Shown here one piece after another: positions 48,857-58,942 of a stretch of 64,000 nucleotides of DNA. A model generated the notes under the pieces. The model saw nothing but the letters and a program-made list of their open reading frames with translations, searched no databases and was not told the DNA's origin. The DNA is taken from the NCBI RefSeq assembly GCF_008041945.1, contig NZ_VKAD01000001.1, positions 2,108,001-2,172,000 of the forward strand, given 5' to 3'. The translations under genes and the position numbers were made by a program. Source of the DNA: Reinekea thalattae. GTDB lineage: Bacteria; Pseudomonadota; Gammaproteobacteria; Pseudomonadales; Natronospirillaceae. Position 1 is the first letter of the stretch; each line of letters starts with the position of its first letter.

Positions 48857-50089
48857 ATGCAGCAGAAGGTTGTAAGCCGCTATTCTCGAGCTGTCACAGC
48901 AAGCTTATGTATTGCGTTATCTGGCCTTGCGGCATGTGAAACCTTGCCAGCCGATTGGTTATATATGTCTGGTACAGGCAGCTGGCTTTCACGTTCTCAA
49001 TCGATTAATGAAAAAATCACCTCTGTACCACTGCCGTTAGATAATGTCAGTGCTGATAACTTTTGGTGGCAAACAGAAAAGCCAAACAGCCAGCTGGTGT
49101 GGCGTGCTAATAGCCAAAACTCGTTGCCTGCATTGGGTAGCGAAGTCTTGATTCAAGGTGCGCCTGAAACTTGGCAGGTGGTTGATGCCAGTGCTGATAT
49201 GTTGGTGCTTAAGCGCGGCTCGCGTTTGCGTTATTGGCCGAGAGATCAATGGTATCAATTGGAATGGGTTGAGGCTGAAGCCGATAGCAGTTTTTCTTTT
49301 CAACTTATACAGCAGAACAAACAAGCCAATAAACTGCAGTACGCTTGGTGGGATGCAAAAGTTTCGGCCGAGGTGCAATATCGGTTGAATTTGGACAAAC
49401 GCCAGCCTTCGCTAACGCAAGAATTGTTAGTCCGTAATGATAGCCCGTTCGACTTAACAGCATCGGGTTATAGCTTCTCTCAAGTTGCGCAGCGCCAGCC
49501 GATTTTAATGCGTACCACAACGGCTTTAGCAGAAAATGATTCAGCTATTTCTGTGCCGGTAGAAAGCCAAAGTCAGGGCTTGCCTCTGTTAGTTTCAGAT
49601 AAGGAGGTTTATTTACCTGCGAATTCTAGACAGTGGCTACCGGTTTCGACGACACCATTGCAATCTGTGGCACGCCATTATCAAATTAATTGGGATAGCA
49701 GCCAGAGCGGCACTCTCTCGTCACAATACTCATTGAAGCTGGCCGCGAAGCAATCCTTGCCTGCGATCTCAGGTGATGTCAAAGTCCCTTTGTTTGATCA
49801 TAAGCTAGCGATGCTAACCAGCTACTATCAGCCCAGCAGTGACACACAGGCAGAGCTGTCGTTAGGTGAAAGCCAATTGGTATCGCTCAATGCAGAAGCG
49901 CGTGGCAAAGGCCGTTGGCTTTTGGAGACGGTTAACCGTACCGATGAGATGGCAGAAATATCCTTAACGCTGTCGCATTGGGATGGTAAGACGCGTCGTA
50001 AGGTGCCACTTAAATTACGTCTTCCGGCTGGCGATACAAAGCAATATAACGTCACGGTCAATTCGTTAGGTCAGCTGCAAGTTAACTAA
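48857..50089 (+). CDS. Predicted lipoprotein, possibly DUF4139-like, unknown function
   Basis: 410 residues with an N-terminal export signal and lipobox-like SGLAAC (Cys27). The rest is beta-rich and tryptophan-rich. Parts such as EVQYRLNLDKRQPSL, LLVRNDSPFDL and the final LRLPAGDTKQYNVTV resemble DUF4139 (mucoidy inhibitor) proteins, but the match is loose. I do not assign a function. It has a good ribosome site TAGGAG and ends before a structured gap ahead of the aspartokinase. Confidence 0.7.
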   Translation: MQQKVVSRYSRAVTASLCIALSGLAACETLPADWLYMSGTGSWLSRSQSINEKITSVPLPLDNVSADNFWWQTEKPNSQLVWRANSQNSLPALGSEVLIQGAPETWQVVDASADMLVLKRGSRLRYWPRDQWYQLEWVEAEADSSFSFQLIQQNKQANKLQYAWWDAKVSAEVQYRLNLDKRQPSLTQELLVRNDSPFDLTASGYSFSQVAQRQPILMRTTTALAENDSAISVPVESQSQGLPLLVSDKEVYLPANSRQWLPVSTTPLQSVARHYQINWDSSQSGTLSSQYSLKLAAKQSLPAISGDVKVPLFDHKLAMLTSYYQPSSDTQAELSLGESQLVSLNAEARGKGRWLLETVNRTDEMAEISLTLSHWDGKTRRKVPLKLRLPAGDTKQYNVTVNSLGQLQVN

Positions 50090-50120
50090 ACCTACTCAAC
50101 CAGATCGAGGTTGAAACAGC

Positions 50121-50175
50121 GCGTTGACGTTCTTCTGCAACGGCAGAATAAAAGTCGTTCTAAAAACGTCAACGC
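50121..50175. repeat. Nested inverted repeats upstream of the aspartokinase gene
   Basis: GCGTTGACGTT (50121-50131) pairs perfectly with 50165-50175. Inside lies a second hairpin, TTCTGC/GCAGAA with loop AACG (50133-50148). There is no T run, so a plain terminator is not likely. Confidence 0.6.
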
Positions 50176-50382
50176 CATCTTGTCAAAACACCATCGTTAT
50201 CCTGTGCCTGCTTGATTGAGTTTCGGTGTAAAACTCTTACACTGCCGCTTCTGTATTTTAATCGTTAAGAACGTTTGGTTGCGTTATCGGCGTTGTTCTT
50301 CTGCCTTATGTTAGTTGAAGATCTGTCCTGTTAGCGTGCCAGCCGAAGTCACATAATCGGCATAGGTAAGGAATTAGCACGC

Positions 50383-51816
50383 ATGGCACAGCATACCGTT
50401 GAAAAAATAGGTGGTACTTCAATGAGCAATTATTCCGCAGTGCGGGATAACATTGTTCAGGTTTCACGCCCACAGTCACAAATGTATCAGCGGATTTTCG
50501 TTGTCTCTGCTTATGGCGGCATGACCAATGCGTTACTCGAACACAAGAAAACACGAGAGCCAGGTGTTTATGCGTTGTTCGCCAATAACGACAGCGATTG
50601 GCAGTGGAGCGAAGCTCTGACCGATACCGCCAAAAAAATGCGCCAGAAAAATGCTGAGCTTTTTCAGCAACCGCACTTACTCAAACAGGCCGATCAATTT
50701 ATAACTGAACGCATGGAAGGCGTTCGTTCTTGCCTGCTGGATTTACAGCGTGTTTGTTCCTACGGTCATTTCCAAATCAATGAGCACCTAGCAACGGTGC
50801 GTGAAATGTTAGCCGGAGTTGGTGAGGCACACAGTGCTTTTAATACAGCGCTATTATTGCAAGCCGAAGGTGTTAATGCGCGCTTTGTTGATCTTTCTGG
50901 TTGGCGGGAACCGGATAATCTACCGCTGGATGAAAAAATCAAAACGGTCTTTTCACGTTACGACTTCGCTAATGAAATGCCAATTGTTACTGGCTACACC
51001 CAATGCCAAGAAGGTTTGATGGGCACTTTTGATCGTGGCTACTCAGAAATTACCTTTAGCAAAATTGCTGAGCTAACTGACGCACGCGAAGCGGTTATCC
51101 ACAAAGAATATCATCTGTCTACGGCGGACCCACTGGTGGTCGGTGAGCACAATGTGAAACCGATTGGCCGTACCAATTATGATATTGCCGATCAACTATC
51201 GTTGATCGGTATGGAAGCCATTCACCCTAAGGCGGCGAAAGGACTGCGCAAGCAAAGTATTCCGCTGCGTGTTAAAAATACCTTTGAGCCTGAACATGAC
51301 GGCACGCTGATTACCAATGACTACCGCTCGCAAACGCCTCGTGTTGAAATTATTGCCGGTATTCGCCATGTCTATGCACTGAATGTCTTTGACCAAGACA
51401 TGGTTGGTGAGCCGGAGCAATTTATTGAAATTCAACGTCTAGTTCAGGAGTTTAATGTCTCCTTGCTCGCTAAAGAGCACAACGCTAATACTGTGACGCT
51501 TTATTTGGATACCGGCATGAAAGTGGTTGAGCGTATTCAGGCGCGTTTAGAGCGATACTTTCCAAATGCAGAGATGAGCAGCCGCAAAGTGGCGATGGTT
51601 TCAGTGATGGGTTCAGATATGAGTGTGCCAGGTATTCTTGCCAGCATGTCTGGTGCGTTGGCTGATAAAAACATCAACGTCATGGCGGTTTATCAGGGCA
51701 TTCGTCAGGTGGATGTGCGTATCGTTATAGAAGAAGACCATTACGATGCCACCATTGCCGCTTTGCATGAAGCGTTGATTGAGCGGCCAGGCTATTCGGT
51801 GAAAGCTGCCGGCTAA
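50383..51816 (+). CDS. ask_ect: Ectoine-type aspartate kinase
   Basis: 477 residues. The start HTVEKIGGTSMS is typical of Ask_Ect, the aspartokinase usually encoded with ectABC; most other aspartokinases begin with a K-F-G-G motif. Two ACT regions lie at the C-terminus (about 330-470). It phosphorylates aspartate, the first step to lysine, threonine, methionine and ectoine. AAGGA is ten bases before the ATG. No ectABC genes lie in the window. It converges with the GGDEF gene, overlapping it by four bases. Confidence 0.85.
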   Translation: MAQHTVEKIGGTSMSNYSAVRDNIVQVSRPQSQMYQRIFVVSAYGGMTNALLEHKKTREPGVYALFANNDSDWQWSEALTDTAKKMRQKNAELFQQPHLLKQADQFITERMEGVRSCLLDLQRVCSYGHFQINEHLATVREMLAGVGEAHSAFNTALLLQAEGVNARFVDLSGWREPDNLPLDEKIKTVFSRYDFANEMPIVTGYTQCQEGLMGTFDRGYSEITFSKIAELTDAREAVIHKEYHLSTADPLVVGEHNVKPIGRTNYDIADQLSLIGMEAIHPKAAKGLRKQSIPLRVKNTFEPEHDGTLITNDYRSQTPRVEIIAGIRHVYALNVFDQDMVGEPEQFIEIQRLVQEFNVSLLAKEHNANTVTLYLDTGMKVVERIQARLERYFPNAEMSSRKVAMVSVMGSDMSVPGILASMSGALADKNINVMAVYQGIRQVDVRIVIEEDHYDATIAALHEALIERPGYSVKAAG

Positions 51817-51821
51817 GGCAG
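51804..51821. terminator. Small hairpin at the convergent overlap
   Basis: GCTGCC/GGCAGC around the overlapping ends of the aspartokinase and GGDEF genes. There is no T run, so it is a weak terminator at best. Confidence 0.4.
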
Positions 51822-52706
51822 CGCACCACAGACTTGGTTTCGACCTGCTTTCTGTGCAGTGACCAAGCGCTGGTCGGACATAAACACCAATTGCTCAACA
51901 CTTTTGTTGGGCTCCCACTCAACAATGCCAGCGCTAATGGTGATTGGCTGTGGAAATTGGTTCCACTTCAGCTCAAAGATTAGTTGCCTAACCTGATTCA
52001 CCTTAACCAGTGCCTGATGGCTATTGGTGTTCGGTAGTAGCACCAAAAATTCTTGGTTGCCGTAGCGGGCGCAAATAGTTTCTTTGTTAAAGTTCTGCTT
52101 AATGATTTGAGCGACTCGAGCGAGCACTGCATCGCCTAGATCATGGCCGTAGGTATCATTGATCCGTTTAAAATGATCGATGCCGATAAGCGCGACTGAA
52201 AAGGTCGCATTAATTTTTTTGGTGCTGTTGTAGAGTTCATGCAGCTGTTGAATTGCATGGCGGCGATTATACAGGCTGGTGGTTAGATCGAGTGTATTGG
52301 CGTTGCTTGCCTGCTGGCGAAATACCATCAGCTCTTCGACTAATTCTGTCACCTCAGTGAGTAGCAGAGTCTTGATATTGCTGTCTTGGTCATCGACTAG
52401 AAGTTTTGTACGTACCCAGCAGCTGTTTTGATGCAAGCTAATGCCCAGATACGGCTCTTCTAACGACTGCTCCAGTACTGCTTCGATGCTAATGCTTTGG
52501 TAGTCGCGATCGTAGAGATAGAGGCTGCGCTCTCGAAGCCATTGATCGTCCAGTACGCGTTGGCTTTGGTTTGAACCAAGCCAAAATAATGCTAATTCGC
52601 TGGCGGCGATCAATTGATGCTGCTGATTGAATTGAATCACCGCCGTGCGGCTGGCATCAATAATCGTGTTCGCTTGCATTGAGAAGTCTGTATTAAGTTG
52701 TTTCAC
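51813..52706 (-). CDS. GGDEF-domain protein with degenerate active-site motif
   Basis: 297 residues. An N-terminal PAS-like sensor region (about 1-110) is followed by a GGDEF domain (about 140-295). The domain opens normally (LTSLYNRRHAI, DHFKRINDTYGHDLGD), but the GG(D/E)EF site reads ARYGNQEFL. Loss of the second glycine and the acidic residue usually removes cyclic-di-GMP synthesis. It may bind another ligand or act as a protein partner. Its stop overlaps the aspartokinase gene. Confidence 0.85.
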   Translation of the reverse strand: MKQLNTDFSMQANTIIDASRTAVIQFNQQHQLIAASELALFWLGSNQSQRVLDDQWLRERSLYLYDRDYQSISIEAVLEQSLEEPYLGISLHQNSCWVRTKLLVDDQDSNIKTLLLTEVTELVEELMVFRQQASNANTLDLTTSLYNRRHAIQQLHELYNSTKKINATFSVALIGIDHFKRINDTYGHDLGDAVLARVAQIIKQNFNKETICARYGNQEFLVLLPNTNSHQALVKVNQVRQLIFELKWNQFPQPITISAGIVEWEPNKSVEQLVFMSDQRLVTAQKAGRNQVCGALP

Positions 52707-52796
52707 CGCGTTTCCTTAACTGGGTGTTTAATACCTATAAACCACTGCAAATATAAAGGGAACCGCCAGCAGTTGCCTGCTTTTTTTGTCTTACCT

Positions 52797-52852
52797 CTAA
52801 TGAGATAGTCCTAACGAGATAGCCCTAATGAAATCGTTCTAACGAGTTGCAT
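52797..52852. repeat. Four-copy 14-bp tandem repeat upstream of the GGDEF gene
   Basis: Units CTAATGAGATAGTC, CTAACGAGATAGCC, CTAATGAAATCGTT and CTAACGAGTTGCAT follow each other without spacers. The two best units share 12 of 14 bases. Confidence 0.8.
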
Positions 52853-52908
52853 TACCTAAAGCTTAAGTTAGCTCGGTTACATTAGGGTTGATAGCAGTCG
52901 GCCTAAGC

Positions 52909-54488
<1,580 letters not shown>

Positions 54489-54568
54489 TTAATAGCCTGA
54501 ATTAAAAAATAAATTAGCCGTGGCTGTCAATGTTTAACCAGCTGACAAAGCCACCTAACCAATACTGC

Positions 54569-55030
54569 TTATTCTTTACCGGTGCTACCAAAGCCACCCG
54601 TGCCACGTTCACTCTGCTGAAATTGATCTACAAGATCAAAGCTGGCTTGCACCACAGGCAGCAATACCAATTGAGCAATGCGATCAGCGTTGTTGATCGT
54701 GACGGCTTCATTGCCGCGATTCCAGCAAGAAATCATCAGTTCACCTTGGTAATCGGAGTCGATTAGTCCGACTAAGTTACCCAGTACTAAGCCTTTTTTA
54801 TGGCCAAGGCCAGAGCGCGGTAAAATAGTTGCTGCTAACGATGGATCGCCAATATAAATGGCTAAGCCGGTCTTCACCAATTCAGTTTGGCCCGGTTGAA
54901 GAATCAACGGTTCATCAAGTAGTGCGCGCAGGTCCATACCCGCAGAGCCTTCGGTGCCATAAGAGGGTAGCGGGAAGTCTTCAGTACCGACTCTTGGGTC
55001 GAGGATTTTCAGTTGTAGCTTATGAGTCAT
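54569..55030 (-). CDS. dut: Deoxyuridine triphosphatase
   Basis: 153 residues with the five dUTPase motifs: [38 protein letters not shown] and [10 protein letters not shown]. It cuts dUTP to dUMP and keeps uracil out of DNA. It sits between coaBC and argB on the same strand. Confidence 0.97.
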   Translation of the reverse strand: MTHKLQLKILDPRVGTEDFPLPSYGTEGSAGMDLRALLDEPLILQPGQTELVKTGLAIYIGDPSLAATILPRSGLGHKKGLVLGNLVGLIDSDYQGELMISCWNRGNEAVTINNADRIAQLVLLPVVQASFDLVDQFQQSERGTGGFGSTGKE

Positions 55031-55058
55031 TCAATCTGCCTTTTGATCAGTGCCAGTT

Positions 55059-55107
55059 GTTTAGTAAGTCAGGCTGTTAGTGAATCAGGGTGTTAGTGAA
55101 TTAGAGT
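55059..55107. repeat. Three-copy 16-17 bp tandem repeat between coaBC and dut
   Basis: A 17-bp unit GTTTAGTAAGTCAGGCT is followed by GTTAGTGAATCAGGGT and GTTAGTGAATTAGAGT. The last units overlap the coaBC stop codon (minus strand). Confidence 0.75.
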
Positions 55108-56307
55108 GTTGATGTGATCGAGAATAAAATGGCTGACGTCATGCTTTGTTGCTGGGCCAAAAGGCTCCGAGCCAGACTGAGTCACCCAAATAATCTCATT
55201 GTTGTCAGCGCCAAAGCCGATGTCTTGGCGTGAAACATCGTTGGCGACCACGGCATCAAGATTCTTTCGTTTCAATTTTTGCTGTGCGTATTGCTCGGCC
55301 TGCTGGGTTTCGGCGGCGAAACCAATAACGGTTTTTGGTCGATCAGAGTGCTTGGCGACCGTTGCTAAGATATCGGGGTTTTCTATGAGTGTCAGGCTTA
55401 GCTCACTGCCGCTGCCATCCTTTTTGATTTTTTGCTCGGCCGCTTCTGCGGGGCGATAGTCGGCAACAGCTGCGGTTGCAATGAAGATATCGCATGACGA
55501 TATGCAGTCTAAGCTGGTTTTCAATAGTTGCTCAGCGCTGCGAATATCGAGTCGTTGCACGCCAGCAGGTGTTGGCAGGTTCACGGGCCCTGCGATTAAC
55601 GTCACCTGAGCGCCGCGTTCAGCCGCAGCCGCAGCAAGGCTGAAGCCCATTTTTCCGCTGCTGTGATTAGATAAATAACGCACCGGGTCGATCGCTTCCT
55701 GCGTCGGCCCTGCGGTGATCACAATGTGCTTGTTGGCTAAGTCTGCCTGTTTAAACACAGCCTGAGCCTGATTGAAGATTTCTACTGGTTCTAGCATGCG
55801 ACCGAAGCCCATATCGCCACAGGCTTGTTCGCCTTGAGCGGGGCCAAATTGGTGCAAGTGAGTCAGTGTTTGGTGCAACTCATTGAGGTTGCGCTGAGTC
55901 AGAGGGTGGTGCCACATAAATTCATTCATGGCAGGAGCGATGGCTAATTTAGCTTGGCTGGCTAAGCATAGCGTTGTTAAAAGATCGTTAGCCATGCCTG
56001 CATTCAAACGAGCGATAAAGTCAGCCGTTGCTGGCGCGACAATAATCAGATCTGCCCATTTAGCCAATTCGATATGACCCATGCCCAATTCTGCTGATTC
56101 ATCAAATAGGCTGGTACTGACAGCATTACCCGACAAGGCTTGAAGTGTTAGTGGAGTAATGAATTCTTGCGCCGATTCAGTCATAACGACGCGGACTTCA
56201 GCACCGGCTTTGATAAAAAGCCGAACCAGCTCAGCAGATTTGTAGGCGGCAATACCGCCGGTAATGCCGACGATCACTTTTTTATTTCGGAAACAGGCTG
56301 TGCTCAT
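55093..56307 (-). CDS. coaBC: Phosphopantothenoylcysteine synthetase/decarboxylase
   Basis: 404 residues. The N-terminal CoaC flavoprotein half has GGIAAYKS and the active motif MANDLL with PAMNEFMWHHP. The C-terminal CoaB half has GPTQEAIDPVRYLSNHSSGKMG. It carries out two steps of coenzyme A synthesis. It is divergent from radC across a region with two tandem repeats. Its last codons lie in another repeat. Confidence 0.96.
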   Translation of the reverse strand: MSTACFRNKKVIVGITGGIAAYKSAELVRLFIKAGAEVRVVMTESAQEFITPLTLQALSGNAVSTSLFDESAELGMGHIELAKWADLIIVAPATADFIARLNAGMANDLLTTLCLASQAKLAIAPAMNEFMWHHPLTQRNLNELHQTLTHLHQFGPAQGEQACGDMGFGRMLEPVEIFNQAQAVFKQADLANKHIVITAGPTQEAIDPVRYLSNHSSGKMGFSLAAAAAERGAQVTLIAGPVNLPTPAGVQRLDIRSAEQLLKTSLDCISSCDIFIATAAVADYRPAEAAEQKIKKDGSGSELSLTLIENPDILATVAKHSDRPKTVIGFAAETQQAEQYAQQKLKRKNLDAVVANDVSRQDIGFGADNNEIIWVTQSGSEPFGPATKHDVSHFILDHINTLIH

Positions 56308-56356
56308 ACAGTATATCCATTGCTTGCTAATAGGCGGAGACTGGTTTCGACCTTAT

Positions 56357-56446
56357 AACTGTTGTTGAGTTTCAATATAACGGCCGTTGAGTTTCAACGC
56401 GCTGCTAAGTATGGTGTTAGAGACTCTAAGTATGGTGTTAGAGACT
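56357..56446. repeat. Two tandem repeats between coaBC and radC
   Basis: A 22-bp unit occurs twice (56357-56378, 56379-56400; shared core GTTGAGTTTCAA). A perfect 21-bp unit then occurs twice (56405-56425, 56426-56446; begins CTAAGTATGG). Both lie in the divergent control region. Confidence 0.85.
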
Positions 56447-56550
56447 GTCGCGCGCTAGAGCAGGCAGGGTAACACAACTCAAATTCGGTTGGTAAAGGCA
56501 GTCACGGCTGTTTTGCGCTAACTCATCAGCATTTAAACAAAGGATTGTTT

Positions 56551-57225
56551 ATGTCGATTAAGCAATGGCCTGAGAGCCAAAGACCCAGAGAAAAACTGTT
56601 AAATCAGGGCGCAGAGGCGCTTTCGGATGCCGAACTGTTGGCGATTTTTTTACGAACCGGCATTCCCGGCTTAGATGCTGTGTCCTTATCGCAGAAAATC
56701 CTCAATAGGTTTGGCTCGATTGCTAGCCTGTTTCAGGTCGATTTAGCGGAATTTTGCCAAGGGCCAGGTCTTGGTCCGGCAAAGTTTGTGCAGTTGCAGG
56801 CCGTATTGGAGATGAGTCGGCGTTATTTGCGTACCGAGCTGCAATCGCGAAAAGCGTTAACATCGCCAACCGACACTCGAAATTTTCTATTGGCTCAAAT
56901 GCAGGCTTTACCGCGTGAACAGTTCAGTTGTATCTGGTTAGACAGTCAACACCGCGTTTTGCGCTTCGAAACGCTGTTTTACGGCACAATCGACAGTGCC
57001 GCTGTGTATCCACGCGAAGTAGTTAAGGCGGCTCTGGCCTGTAATGCCGCAGCGGTCATATTGGCGCATAATCATCCCAGCGGAGTGGCGGAGCCAAGTT
57101 CGGCCGATCAGCTCATTACCGAGCGGATTCGAAGCGCCTTGGACTTGGTCGATGTGCGTTTATTGGATCATATGGTGGTCGGTCAGGGCGTGGTCATCAG
57201 CTTTGCCGAAAGAGGGCTGATTTGA
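56551..57225 (+). CDS. radC: RadC-family JAMM-domain protein
   Basis: 224 residues: an N-terminal helix-hairpin-helix region (about 30-90) and a C-terminal JAMM/MPN domain with [14 protein letters not shown] near 172. The name is historical; the original radC repair defect maps to recG, and the function is not known. The ATG at 56551 is seven bases after AAAGGA. rpmB-rpmG follow, as in many gammaproteobacteria. Confidence 0.92.
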   Translation: MSIKQWPESQRPREKLLNQGAEALSDAELLAIFLRTGIPGLDAVSLSQKILNRFGSIASLFQVDLAEFCQGPGLGPAKFVQLQAVLEMSRRYLRTELQSRKALTSPTDTRNFLLAQMQALPREQFSCIWLDSQHRVLRFETLFYGTIDSAAVYPREVVKAALACNAAAVILAHNHPSGVAEPSSADQLITERIRSALDLVDVRLLDHMVVGQGVVISFAERGLI

Positions 57226-57246
57226 ACAAAAAAACAGCACCAATAC

Positions 57247-57275
57247 TTGAGCTTGCCTTTAGATTCTGGTATAAA
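57247..57275 (+). promoter_or_regulatory. rpmB-rpmG promoter
   Basis: TTGAGC (57247-57252), 17 bases, TATAAA (57270-57275) with an extended TGG before the -10 box. Transcription should start near 57282. Confidence 0.7.
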
Positions 57276-57281
57276 TCGCGC

Positions 57282-57543
57282 CTCTTTGAATCAGGGCCCC
57301 AGGTCCCCAAGATTTTAGATAGAATTGTTTAAGCCTTTAAACCTTAAATGCTTAAACAGCGAGCGCTGTTTTTATCGAGCTCCGAGCAACGCAATAGCAT
57401 TGCTTAGAACGAGAGGATGCCAGTTAGGCATGGGCTTAAAAGGCCATAAAACGGCATCCGTAATCTAAAACATGAAAATCCTGCGGTCGAATTAACTTAT
57501 TAAGCTCAAGTGCGGTGTCACCGACCATTGGAGGCGACAAAGA
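57282..57543 (+). promoter_or_regulatory. Long structured leader of rpmB-rpmG
   Basis: About 260 bases of untranslated leader. It contains AACAGCG/CGCTGTT followed by a T run (57354-57373), which is terminator-like, and AGCAA/TTGCT (about 57385-57404). A longer stem GGATGCC/GGCATCC (57415-57459) encloses GGCTT/AGGCC. The ATGCC at 57417-57421 can instead pair with GGCAT at 57427-57431. Alternative pairing and a terminator suggest feedback control, perhaps by a ribosomal protein. Function is inferred. Confidence 0.5.
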
Positions 57544-57780
57544 ATGTCTAAAGTTTGCCAAGTTACAGGTAAGCGTCCTGTAACAGGGAATAATGTTTCC
57601 CACTCACAGATCAAAACTAAGCGTCGGTTCTTACCGAATCTTCACACTCACCGTTTTTGGGTTGAGAGTGAAAAGCGCTTCGTTAAATTGCGTATCTCTA
57701 CTAAAGGTATGCGTATTATCGATAAAAAGGGTATTGAGTCTGTACTAGCAGATCTACGTGCCCGTGGTGAAAAAGTTTAA
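57544..57780 (+). CDS. rpmB: Large ribosomal subunit protein bL28
   Basis: 78 residues: [20 protein letters not shown] and [17 protein letters not shown] are the family blocks. It is followed twelve bases later by rpmG with GGAG. Ribosome site GGAGGC before the ATG. Confidence 0.98.
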   Translation: MSKVCQVTGKRPVTGNNVSHSQIKTKRRFLPNLHTHRFWVESEKRFVKLRISTKGMRIIDKKGIESVLADLRARGEKV

Positions 57781-57792
57781 GGAGTCTAAACG

Positions 57793-57951
57793 ATGCCACG
57801 TGATAAGATTCGTCTAGTAAGTTCTGCAGGTACTGGTTATTTCTATACCACTGATAAGAACAAGCGTAATACGCCGGATAAACTAGAATTTAAAAAATAC
57901 GATCCTAAAGTACGTAAACACGTTATCTTTAAGGAAGCTAAAATCAAGTAA
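57793..57951 (+). CDS. rpmG: Large ribosomal subunit protein bL33, zinc-free form
   Basis: 52 residues, starting [20 protein letters not shown] and ending in KEAKIK. None of the four zinc cysteines of the other L33 form is present. It is under 60 codons but clear by sequence and by its place after rpmB. GGAG lies before the ATG. Confidence 0.97.
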   Translation: MPRDKIRLVSSAGTGYFYTTDKNKRNTPDKLEFKKYDPKVRKHVIFKEAKIK

Positions 57952-57967
57952 TTGAATTTTAGTACTC

Positions 57968-57996
57968 AAAAAAGCTCGGTTCGCCGAGTTTTTTTT
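57968..57996 (+). terminator. Terminator of rpmB-rpmG
   Basis: CTCGG/CCGAG stem closed by a TTCG tetraloop (57974-57987), with a nine-base T run. Confidence 0.93.
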
Positions 57997-58119
57997 TGTC
58001 TAGAATAAAAATACACTTGTCTGCTTGATCGTTATTTAAGCCCCACTTAAATCTGTCGTGCTGTTGATGCTTGTAGTATAAAGACGGCCATTAGATTCTT
58101 TTTGTATGCACAGGCTTTG

Positions 58120-58833
58120 ATGTTGATGCTGTTTGCTACTCTACGAACCATAATTTTTTATATGCTGAGCGTGAGCTTTACCATGCTTTGGTGTGCTGTA
58201 TTTGGCGTGATCGGCTATTTAGTGCCTCTGCCTCGACGTTATTACGTCGTTATTGGTGGTTGGGCTAAGGTAATCCATGCGCTGAGTCGGCTGTTTCTAG
58301 GAATACAGGTTCGCGTTCACGGCCGTGAAAATATCCCTAAAGAGCCCAGTATCATTGTCTCTAACCATCAATCTGCATGGGAAACCTTTTTCTTACAGCA
58401 CTTGTTTCAACCGCAGTCACAGGTTGCAAAATCCAGTTTGCTGAAGATTCCGTTTTTTGGTTGGGCTTATGCCACCTGTAAGCCGATTGCTATCGATCGC
58501 AGCAAGCGCCGAGAAGCGATGCAGCAAATCATTGAGCAGGGTCGTGAGCGCATTGCTCAGGGCTTTTCGATATTGATTTTTCCTGAGGGAACACGAAGCT
58601 TGCCGAATGCACCGTTGCCGTTTAAAAAGGGCGGCGCTGTCTTGGCGTTGGCAACAGGAACTCATATTGTGCCGGTAACGCACAATTCAGGCTCTTTTTG
58701 GCACAACGATCGGTTTGTTAAAACGCCTGGTACGGTTGACGTCTTTATTCATCCGGTTGTGAAAGTGGAAGGTCAGCCAGCTGAACAGATCATGGCTGAA
58801 GTCGAAGCTATTGTGTTGTCTAAGCTAAAATAA
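58120..58833 (+). CDS. plsC: 1-acyl-sn-glycerol-3-phosphate acyltransferase
   Basis: 237 residues: a hydrophobic N-terminus with one or two membrane segments, the acyltransferase motif SNHQSAWE (catalytic histidine near 93), and FPEGTRSLPNAP near 155. It makes phosphatidic acid from lysophosphatidic acid at the inner membrane. The H(X)4 acid is glutamate, a normal variant of this group. Start uncertain: ATG 58120 or the upstream TTG 58102. Confidence 0.9.
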   Translation: MLMLFATLRTIIFYMLSVSFTMLWCAVFGVIGYLVPLPRRYYVVIGGWAKVIHALSRLFLGIQVRVHGRENIPKEPSIIVSNHQSAWETFFLQHLFQPQSQVAKSSLLKIPFFGWAYATCKPIAIDRSKRREAMQQIIEQGRERIAQGFSILIFPEGTRSLPNAPLPFKKGGAVLALATGTHIVPVTHNSGSFWHNDRFVKTPGTVDVFIHPVVKVEGQPAEQIMAEVEAIVLSKLK

Positions 58834-58845
58834 TCGCTTAAGTTA

Positions 58846-58876
58846 AAAAAAGCTGCCCAGCACTTAGGCTGGGCAG
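58846..58876 (-). terminator. Terminator of the DsbA-family gene
   Basis: CTGCCCAGC/GCTGGGCAG stem (58853-58876) with a T run only on the minus strand side. Confidence 0.8.
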
Positions 58877-58942
58877 GTTCTATCTAACTCAAGTCATATC
58901 TACTAATTTAGGTCGTATCAAATCAATGAAGCAACGCAGCTG

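Noticed and set aside
50090-50382. Lysine riboswitch before the aspartokinase
   Set aside because: The nested hairpins do not follow the five-way junction of the lysine riboswitch, and no conserved core was found by eye.
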